Assembly: GCA_903911805.1 (NCBI GenBank)
Contig: CAIWET010000095.1
Span: forward strand, 1-12,877
Direction of reading: 5' to 3'
From: an uncultured Ignavibacteria bacterium
GTDB lineage: Bacteria; Bacteroidota; Ignavibacteria; Kapaibacteriales; UBA2268
DNA: 12,877 bases
Below, in pieces: positions 8,301-12,877 of the stretch. Positions within the stretch are counted from its first letter, which is position 1. Every line of letters begins with the position of its first letter. A program made the position numbers and the translations under genes. Below the pieces are notes generated by a model. It saw only the letters and a program-made list of their open reading frames with translations. It was not told the DNA's origin and searched no databases.

Positions 8301-9748
8301 CTTGCTATGCTGAAGCTGGTTCAATTGACTTAGTTCCTTTGAAAACAACTCCAAAATGGTTAAAAATCAATCCAGTAAGTGGTTTACTTTACGGAACTCC
8401 AGGCGTTAAAGACGCTCCAAAATCTGAAAAAGTAACTATTATCGTTTGGGATAGAATTGACGATAAAAATGAATTACCTGCTTTAATCACTTTAGATTTA
8501 CAGGTTGATTCTACAAATCATAACCCATCATTATTAACAGCTCCTATCAGCAAATGCGTTGATAAAGATATGGCTTATTCAGATACATTATATGTATCAG
8601 ATAGAGACTTAATGAGAGGTAAAAACGCAAGTGAATCAGAATCATTAACATTAACAGTAATTGACCCAGCTGGTATGCAAATTACTCCTAATAAAGTAAC
8701 AGGCGTTAAATCTGAATCAGATTTACCAGTAAAAGTTATCATTTCAGCTGCTGCATTTAATGGCACTCCTGGAACAGATGGCAGAATTACAATTAAAGTT
8801 AGAGTTGTTGATGCATCAGGTGTTGCAGATACTTTAATCTATAAAGTTAAATTATCAGAAACAACTAACTTTGTTACTCAAATAAAAGTTGAGAACTCAA
8901 AAGGTGCATATCAAATGGTTGAATTTGGTACAGCTAAATTAAGCTATAGCCCAACAACTGGTGACGGTAGTTCACAAGCTGACGATTATGTTGGTAAATT
9001 AGATTCAAACTTCTGCGAATTTGAATTACCTCCAACTCCACATAAAGATATTTTTGATACAAGATGGACTATTTCTACAAAGAATGGTATCTTAAGAAAT
9101 ATCTTCCCAGAAGCAACAAGCAAAACTAAAGCTGGCGAATTTGTTTACAGAGCACACTTACAAGCTGGTGGAGAAAGTGGAAACACTGCAAACCATTATC
9201 CTGTAAAAATTACTTGGGACATGAATTCACTTCCAGCAAGAACTGACAATGCTAAGAACCCTTCAGGTGCATCTTGGTGGATCAGAGACGCTGTTTCTAA
9301 TGGTAACGTATTTAACTATAATATGAGAGAAGGTTACGGATATTCAGCAGCTGACATTAAAAAAGAAGTAACTGGTACAAACTTTAGCTTAGTAATTATG
9401 AGAGACGCTATTGAAGATTTCATTATCGTTTATGATTGGATTACTGATGTTGAAAACCCAACAGTTATGACTAACCCTGGTATTAGCTCAATTAACCCTA
9501 ACCCAGTAAACAAACAAACACAAATTAACTTTGGTGTTAATACAGCAAATAGAATTAAGATTGATTTATTTGACGCTCTTGGCAATAGAGTTGCAGCAAT
9601 TACAGACGGTGATTATACAGTAGGATCATACTCAATCGTTTGGACAGCTAGAGACTTAAACGGAAATGATTTACCTAGTGGATCATATACTGTTAGAATG
9701 ACATCAGCAGGCAATACATCTTCTTATCAAATGGTAATTGTAAAATAA
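2351..9748 (+). CDS. Giant T9SS-exported beta-helix surface protein with Pmp-like GGAI/FxxN repeats
   Basis: The protein has 2465 residues. The signal peptide is residues 1-25 (hydrophobic LSFLVVLLSIIAV, likely cut after GYAQ). Residues ~45-90 look like the cap and first coils of a parallel beta-helix (GGTLLIEPGTTVYF, then GGRILADG). From ~318 to ~947, GGA[LIVF] motifs recur at about 327, 466, 533, 575, 617, 661, 703, 748, 776 and 902, with GAAI at 947. FxxN motifs lie at 318, 422, 652, 694, 728, 766 and 838, often 9-10 residues before a GGA. This is the signature of chlamydial polymorphic membrane proteins. A NYWG motif (1065-1068) ends the helix. Residues ~1070-1850 are unrecognised. Ig/cadherin-like segments follow, including VTDGHGGLTTKEYPV and a He_PIG-like WLKINPVSGLLYGTP (from 2003). 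The last ~90 residues are a T9SS type A sorting domain with a FlgD-like pattern (DLFDALGNRV, LPSGSYTVRM). Known for such architectures: cell-surface anchoring or secretion. Adhesion is inferred. Early codons differ from the rest of the gene (see findings). Confidence 0.85.
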   Translation: MSRLFRLSFLVVLLSIIAVTAGYAQPQVYVSGRVAPGDVRIFVKDSTYIIDRNYVIGGTLLIEPGTTVYFYPNGRIIDSVGGRILADGFANANYAANPGGLDPIGIPGSPSNPNSYSGYGDLRYFLNAGVVNSTTAKEVSVNAAKYNTIFNVVVDTVTRKVKNLLLSPTDNSAILGANDVVISPELALVYQASRLYVDPNSDIILKTRPWTRIGGASVNVTSAKIKFIGQPTDNFSREWGHFVVLPGARAAFFRNCSFDGFRKDTTVDRNDVYSAGSQPSLTALQLATLNNAFVAAENGAGGVITSYSSRLWVIDAVFTNNMARYRGGALNILQAPEGFASAIPTTALSMYDATKNPAVLNRDGSISNINNRDKSWTTNNKLYLIDAIDEPTVEPFLVDFDRQKYDDARVAMFLGRLRNLKFDGNYVQLTNVGKRIIGTNPPVEVIVDITDAAATQQSNGNNHAYGGAIFISGRNQTTEDYRNIEVGLGINNSFKRMSDNKIVSFPKFDSFEAVNNMANNYQSGLTFTQGARGGAIYVDKNTSLIIAGKLSYNRTYTKYLQDDTQGANNGTWSQGGAIFFNNPLGRLQVVGGPLRDSVNTNNLGNPTIFKKNISGNGGAIYVNNSTSTEMYTVIGGSDALVTARDLGYNIRFEDNIAYTAGGALFNRRNLMIYGAGGVEANALIGYGGKYPVTFVNNYANYAGGAIVVDIMSSTVAKDRMVRIARTNFESNIVGSNAVAVNIPSIIGGGAIFATDGDLNEVRGVLFMNNEVYNGNGGAVAYAVKSLNNINKRLFVTDVDKLDYANEVAVGYSSVNTAFTSGFPVGTGYPADTRMLTRFIGNKCHADSATLANQSGNGAVQIQSFAATTPWLPVTTANRYLNQYCPSISSAYRDMPENGVGLGGAFYMNINKVVRSASGAVPPTIIDGVIDSTFFNRVRMQDNHAFSGAAIYSDNYDSKLIFNRSLVNANHAYSTIGVNQNWISGPLHLSTTLNDYNYASSDLAPAILYGEIQGPIPAYTSPEAGNSMYGNMARFLIRLPDAPSTKGVLAGTRGIGYGGTDTIRGNYWGLTEANINMQVSIRKIKYIDPVTGDTLWFSPASQETFFIERDFDLDQTYMKFDYRAVGTTTMDPKEQGPFESIERFNYRPIPLGNKLVGTRFDQNIAADNSIPEQALFSGIVYDVHDKGTDIKTADYSKRRMSPVEDFAVGIAPIVKRYNESTYTNYPSYNKYVKRWIRDPFVAEKLNDAGARVYPWITALQDEYRPDTKGEYYHPIGAPLYLESRVDYTGLAERSNHDELMLNEAVYFVINENTGDFIRVNMKQVRETAPYREIFRARVDLVPDSTYRNTNTSFRRSTEGLYNPGVGYNLLQKLKDGDPDSKLAGTVIEDRATMAGRRYFAAGNTTNSSTLAGMADLYYNRPEMPSSNSTNVTYFAGERYRTLPTNVGDIVRIVSRTVLTREGVIKAYNDGISFKVVGSTEPPVFTGNIPKMQTDTIIKIVPSQYPDKNAAGIYDTLKITEFLNKIFVTEDRNYPVTSGVYSRNLTGLIGSSFGRDSIMRVTAVDTNKFFDPRSLADPTKYANLTYKWSVDNYTGVERWLQVDTIYAAGTMKFGAKGYIQFRGRPMNPFVVPGGENVYVRVENYPPFMNTVDALKSYMDANGNPLPQDTIDKFVNIFGSYLHARKYDVENARYLQQDTIGGGSNYANTYGYKIFVVDSIPRIILHTDPSEMIQRRTDMAGTMEDYVEYKPTELTCGMTNSGKLKANLTDKLRFQIDINSDDEMEDSWALLNDAKYGRTPWDFRFGKTAYGFMTTHLRTGDTTIVDSTIYDQDMNGADDNLVVNQTRPVWMSNNYIYQYNGEANADAFGAQFQSAGKLNIRIPAATALSILLPGPQYNGALNLDTVFSVVVTDGHGGLTTKEYPVMINVAPKILTTSLPNAKEDYDYNPQLLDSNRMIKIFDPNFDQDHRFELVYSDYALNTLPLDPCYAEAGSIDLVPLKTTPKWLKINPVSGLLYGTPGVKDAPKSEKVTIIVWDRIDDKNELPALITLDLQVDSTNHNPSLLTAPISKCVDKDMAYSDTLYVSDRDLMRGKNASESESLTLTVIDPAGMQITPNKVTGVKSESDLPVKVIISAAAFNGTPGTDGRITIKVRVVDASGVADTLIYKVKLSETTNFVTQIKVENSKGAYQMVEFGTAKLSYSPTTGDGSSQADDYVGKLDSNFCEFELPPTPHKDIFDTRWTISTKNGILRNIFPEATSKTKAGEFVYRAHLQAGGESGNTANHYPVKITWDMNSLPARTDNAKNPSGASWWIRDAVSNGNVFNYNMREGYGYSAADIKKEVTGTNFSLVIMRDAIEDFIIVYDWITDVENPTVMTNPGISSINPNPVNKQTQINFGVNTANRIKIDLFDALGNRVAAITDGDYTVGSYSIVWTARDLNGNDLPSGSYTVRMTSAGNTSSYQMVIVK

Positions 9749-9762
9749 TAAAAATTTGTAAT

Positions 9763-9782
9763 CCCCCTTTGAAAAAAGGGGG
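9763..9782 (+). terminator. Strong intercistronic hairpin (attenuator or mRNA-stabilising element)
   Basis: CCCCCTTT (9763-9770) pairs perfectly with AAAGGGGG (9775-9782) across a GAAA loop. It lies 14 bases after the giant gene's stop and 56 bases before the preferred start of the next gene. No T-run follows on either strand, so it is not a canonical intrinsic terminator. It could reduce read-through, protect the 3' end of the long mRNA or mark a processing site. The GAAA loop favours the + strand transcript. Confidence 0.45.
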
Positions 9783-9828
9783 ACTGCAAAAGAATAATTA
9801 TGAAAAAGAAAATTATAAATTTAAATAT

Positions 9829-9832
9829 GGAG
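9829..9832 (+). promoter_or_regulatory. Shine-Dalgarno GGAG that sets the start of the 628-aa secreted protein
   Basis: GGAG sits six bases before the ATG at 9839, which is followed directly by a signal peptide. Earlier in-frame ATGs at 9800 and 9827 lack such a site and would add up to 13 residues. The layout mirrors that of the giant gene. Confidence 0.65.
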
Positions 9833-9838
9833 AACAAA

Positions 9839-11725
9839 ATGAGACGAATTCTGTTATTTGCTGTAGGAATTGCAATGTTCTTAGGACTCTCGATTCCAAC
9901 ACAGTTAAATGCTCAGGTATATGGTGAGTTCAGCTCAGTGAGTATTGTTAGCCCAGTTAGCTATGATTCATTGAAAGCTGCAACTGAAATCCCATCTACA
10001 GCTTTCGGAATTGAAACTCCTGCTTTCATTCCGGACGTAGACGATGGATATGCAAAAATTCCAATCGGTTTTTCTTTTGAATTCGCCGGCGTACCTTATA
10101 CAGAACTTTATGTTTGTGTAAACGGTTTTGTGACTTTTACTAAACCACCGGTAACACCTTCAAAAGTACAAACAGCATTATTTAATTATGCAAACTCTTA
10201 TCCTATTAATGTTGTAGCACCTTATTGGGGTGACCATTATTATAGATTAGAAACTGATATGTCTTTTGGTTATACAAAAACAACAATATCATATAAAGTT
10301 TTAACTTTAGCTAATGGAAAAAGAGTTTTAGTAATTGAATGGAAAGACTTAAATATTAATGACGCAACTATTCAATCTTCAATCGCAGACTTCCAAGTAA
10401 GATTATATGAATCAGTAGATCCATTATCTTATCAAGGCGATATTGAATTCTGTTATGGTCAAATTGGTGGTAACACTAATACACCATTACAAACAGTTAT
10501 TACTAGAAATGCAACAGTAGGTATTAAAGGCGACTTTAACTTACTAAATGATAAAACTGACTTTTTAAATGGTTTAGCTTTTGGTAAACCTTTAACAACT
10601 GCTAAAACAGTTGAAACTTTAACTAACGAATGGACTCCATCTGGAGCAACAGATAAAAGAATTAAATTTACAGCATTAACAAGATACAACATTGAAGAAT
10701 GGTGGGGCGATGGTGATGCTGACTTATCAAAAGGTTTTGGTCAAAAACATTTTGGTATGGAACAAAATAGATTCGTAACTGTAAATGATGCTAGAAAAAT
10801 TATTAATTCTTTATCATCATTAAATCCACTCGATTCAGTTAGAAGAAGAGCTGCTTATCACGGTGATGTTAATCATAATGGTAGATTCTATTATAGTAAC
10901 ACCAACGTAAGAAAAGATATTCCTTGGAAAGATAAATTATATTCAGACAATTTACCAGCTGAAATCAACACTGTAAAAAGAGTTTATTATCAGGTAACTG
11001 AATATGATGCAGCTTTAATTTTACATTATATTGGTGCAAGATTACCTGAATTACCTTGGATATTAGATACTATTCCTCAGTATGGTAAAATCAATAATAC
11101 TGAATTTGCAAATAACTTTACAGTAGGTGCAGCTCAGTTAATTAATGATGGAACTTATACTTTCCCTGTATCATTAAACGGTTATATTAATGGACCAGTT
11201 GCTGGTAAATTTAATGTAAACGGTGAAGTTGTTAGTGTTTCAACAAACAACAGTAGCGAACAAGAAATCATTTCTGATTTCTCTTCAAATATTGTAACTA
11301 TTGCTGCAAGAGGTATCTTTGATGCTAATTCTCCAGTAGCTTTCATTACTGTTAAAACTAACAATCCAACAGTTGAATTGTCAAATGTTAGATTTAATGA
11401 TATTAATAAAGAAAACGTAACTATAAATGTTGCAAAAGTTAATGAAGTTAACAATAACTCATTATTAAATGTAACTCCTAACGTTGTTGATACAAAATCT
11501 ACAATTACTGTAAATGTGCCAGCTGATGGTGCTTATACAGTTGCTATTTTTGATGCAATGGGTAATGTTGTTAAAACATTGTCAACTTCAGAATTATCAG
11601 TTGGTTTACATTCATTTGACTGGAATGGTACAAACGACGCAAATGCTAATTTAGCAACTGGTCTTTATATCGTAAGAGTTAATGGAAACAACATCAATGT
11701 TACTTCACAAGTATACAAATATTAA
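9839..11725 (+). CDS. T9SS-exported protein with dockerin-like and cohesin-like modules
   Basis: The protein has 628 residues from the ATG at 9839. The signal peptide is residues 1-26 (MRRILLFAVGIAMFLG, ending LNAQ). Residues ~30-230 form a beta-rich domain with the pattern IPIGFSFEFAGVPYTELYVC and VNGFVTF, then VVAPYWGD, of a type common in Bacteroidetes secreted proteins. Residues ~290-402 look like a stretched dockerin: an acidic loop GDGDADLS, helix FVTVNDARKIINSL, a second loop GDVNHNGRF (aspartate at 343), and a helix with TEYDAALILHYIG. Residues ~418-540 resemble a cohesin-type beta-sandwich (FPVSLNGYINGPVAGKFNV, VAFITVKTNN, VELSNVRFND). From ~543 to the end is a T9SS type A sorting domain (AIFDAMGNVV, LATGLYIVRV). 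Dockerin-cohesin modules mediate Ca2+-dependent protein assembly in cellulosomes; here that role is inferred. No catalytic domain is seen. The next gene starts three bases after this stop, so the two are probably one operon. Confidence 0.82.
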   Translation: MRRILLFAVGIAMFLGLSIPTQLNAQVYGEFSSVSIVSPVSYDSLKAATEIPSTAFGIETPAFIPDVDDGYAKIPIGFSFEFAGVPYTELYVCVNGFVTFTKPPVTPSKVQTALFNYANSYPINVVAPYWGDHYYRLETDMSFGYTKTTISYKVLTLANGKRVLVIEWKDLNINDATIQSSIADFQVRLYESVDPLSYQGDIEFCYGQIGGNTNTPLQTVITRNATVGIKGDFNLLNDKTDFLNGLAFGKPLTTAKTVETLTNEWTPSGATDKRIKFTALTRYNIEEWWGDGDADLSKGFGQKHFGMEQNRFVTVNDARKIINSLSSLNPLDSVRRRAAYHGDVNHNGRFYYSNTNVRKDIPWKDKLYSDNLPAEINTVKRVYYQVTEYDAALILHYIGARLPELPWILDTIPQYGKINNTEFANNFTVGAAQLINDGTYTFPVSLNGYINGPVAGKFNVNGEVVSVSTNNSSEQEIISDFSSNIVTIAARGIFDANSPVAFITVKTNNPTVELSNVRFNDINKENVTINVAKVNEVNNNSLLNVTPNVVDTKSTITVNVPADGAYTVAIFDAMGNVVKTLSTSELSVGLHSFDWNGTNDANANLATGLYIVRVNGNNINVTSQVYKY

Positions 11726-11728
11726 TAC

Positions 11729-12877
11729 TTGAGTACGTTCTTTAAAAACATATTATCTATTGGGCTGCTGCTTTTAATTTGCAGCAGCTCAGAGATAATA
11801 GCTGAGCGAAAAATGAATTTTGCTCTTCAGAATTACACTAATACAATTAAGTATTGTGCAACTCCTGCAGATAAAGAATTTACAATCGCGATAAATGGCG
11901 GAAGAATATACGCAGCAGATTCTTGCTATGGTTATTCATTCGAGATTGGATTTAATCCAGAAAAAATAAGGTTTAATAGTAAATTAATACAAAACACCTT
12001 AGCAGAGTTCTTTGAATTTAGTGATGCTACATTCCACAAAGAAGGGTATGTTAGAGGATACGCAGCAAATTTGTCAAACAAGCTTGTTTATGGCGATAAA
12101 CCATTAATGGCTTTTTTCGGTACTTTTTTGAATGACTGTGAAGATACAACAAATTTTACTTTAAATTATATTGAATTTACAGATGAATTTAAAGGAATAG
12201 TTGATTCATTAAAAGGTCTCAATTTAGCAATTACGAAAAATCTTAGTTCTAAGGATAGTTTAATTGCAACAGCTGATGCAAGTTATTTAAATTTTACAGG
12301 GATTGAGAAAAAGGAATTAACAATTGTTTCAATTGTAAATTCAGTAAAGGCTTATAAAAATTCTAGAATTAGTTTAGAATTTAGTAAAAAACTTGAGAAT
12401 TTCAATATTTCAAATATTAGAATTATTGAGCCAAACAATGTTAAAATTGATTCAATAGTTGAAAAGATAGAAGCTTTGGATGTTTATATCAATATTACAA
12501 ATCCGAAATTGAACCAACAAGTAATATTAAGTGCAGATATTGAGTCGAGAAAAAATATCGTTTCAAATGAGTGGTTTAAGATACAATCTTATGTTGATAA
12601 TCAATGTAATTGTATATCAAATAGTATTGGACTAGATATTAATTTAATTTCAGAAAAAAAGATTGATTCAACTAGTTCGGTAAGATTTATAAATGAAGAA
12701 AATATTATTCAGAGAAATAATAGTATTATATTAAAAAAGGAAATTTCTAAAATCAGTATTTATGATGTATGTGGAATATTGATTTCAGAAATTAATACTA
12801 ATGAAAATAGTATAATTGATCTGAATAATTTAAATAACGGAATATACTTTTTAGTATATGATTTAAATAAGAAAAGA
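11729..12877 (+). CDS. Third T9SS-exported protein with cohesin-like domain, 3'-partial
   Basis: The frame is open for 383 codons from a TTG at 11729 to the window edge with no stop. The same frame has the previous gene's TAA at 11723, so TTG is the earliest usual start codon; the first in-frame ATG (11813, residue 29) would remove the hydrophobic segment. Residues 1-25 look like a signal peptide (KNILSIGLLLLICSSSEIIA). Residues ~45-155 have a cohesin-like pattern: YSFEIGFNPEKIRF, then GYVRGYAANL, PLMAFFGTFL and FTLNYIEFTD. Residues ~180-300 are a second, unassigned beta-rich Ile/Asn-rich region. Residues ~338-383 match the start of a T9SS type A sorting domain (ISIYDVCGILISE, LNNGIYFLVY), so only a short piece is probably missing. 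Cysteines are frequent (C43, C66, C137, a CNC motif), unlike in the two upstream proteins. There is no clear Shine-Dalgarno; translational coupling to the upstream gene is likely. Confidence 0.78.
   Translation, partial: MSTFFKNILSIGLLLLICSSSEIIAERKMNFALQNYTNTIKYCATPADKEFTIAINGGRIYAADSCYGYSFEIGFNPEKIRFNSKLIQNTLAEFFEFSDATFHKEGYVRGYAANLSNKLVYGDKPLMAFFGTFLNDCEDTTNFTLNYIEFTDEFKGIVDSLKGLNLAITKNLSSKDSLIATADASYLNFTGIEKKELTIVSIVNSVKAYKNSRISLEFSKKLENFNISNIRIIEPNNVKIDSIVEKIEALDVYINITNPKLNQQVILSADIESRKNIVSNEWFKIQSYVDNQCNCISNSIGLDINLISEKKIDSTSSVRFINEENIIQRNNSIILKKEISKISIYDVCGILISEINTNENSIIDLNNLNNGIYFLVYDLNKKR
11762..11790 (+). repeat. GC-rich hairpin in the leader codons of the last gene
   Basis: GCTGCTGC (11764-11771) and GCAGCAGC (11781-11788) pair perfectly across a nine-base AT loop. 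One G-U and one G-C pair extend the stem to ten. It lies 33 bases after the TTG start, over codons of the signal peptide (the LLL and SSS runs). No T-run follows, so it is not a canonical terminator. It may modulate translation or processing between the two coupled genes. Confidence 0.5.

Noticed and set aside
9800..9838. Upstream ATG at 9800 for the 628-aa secreted protein
   Set aside because: The ATG at 9839 has GGAG at ideal spacing and starts the signal peptide directly; 9800 has neither.
11762..11790. Hairpin as an intrinsic terminator of the 628-aa gene
   Set aside because: No T-run follows and a long open frame with a signal peptide and a T9SS tail reads through it.

Overview
The window is AT-rich (roughly one third GC by eye) and every supported gene lies on the + strand. 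It looks like a chromosomal segment from a bacterium of the Fibrobacteres-Chlorobi-Bacteroidetes group. Ignavibacteria or Kapabacteria relatives, or a Bacteroidota member, would all fit. The main reason is that three consecutive proteins have the hallmarks of type IX secretion system (T9SS) cargo: an N-terminal signal peptide plus a C-terminal type A sorting domain. Candidate promoters also resemble the Bacteroidetes TTTG / TAnnTTTG type. The species cannot be named from this sequence.

Layout. Bases 2-790 hold the 3' part of a CNNM/CorC-family membrane transporter with a CBS pair, cut by the window edge. Bases 791-1358 are a long non-coding stretch with two kinds of structure. One is a cluster of sequences matching the DnaA-box consensus TTWTNCACA next to a very AT-rich tract. 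The other is a set of nested inverted repeats (about 1060-1245) that fold convincingly as an RNA on the + strand. A tRNA-Arg(CCG) gene follows (1359-1431). Next comes a membrane-anchored TPR protein of YfgM/BamD-like layout (1475-2260).

The rest of the window is a surface/secreted protein cluster. The giant protein (2351-9748, 2465 aa) has a parallel beta-helix half with about a dozen GGA[ILVF] motifs and FxxN motifs, in the manner of chlamydial polymorphic membrane proteins. An unrecognised middle follows, then Ig/cadherin-like domains and a T9SS sorting domain. After a strong intercistronic hairpin comes a 628-aa secreted protein (9839-11725) with an N-terminal beta-sandwich, a dockerin-like module, a cohesin-like module and a T9SS tail. 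Three bases after its stop, a fourth reading frame (11729 to the window end, no stop reached) encodes another T9SS cargo protein with a cohesin-like N-terminal domain. It probably starts at TTG and carries a GC-rich hairpin in its signal-peptide codons.

How the genes may work together (inference): the last three genes look like a co-inherited set of exported surface proteins, made of a very large beta-helix adhesin-like protein plus two smaller proteins whose dockerin-like and cohesin-like modules could mediate assembly with each other. No T9SS machinery genes, mobile elements, CRISPR arrays or insertion sequences are visible.
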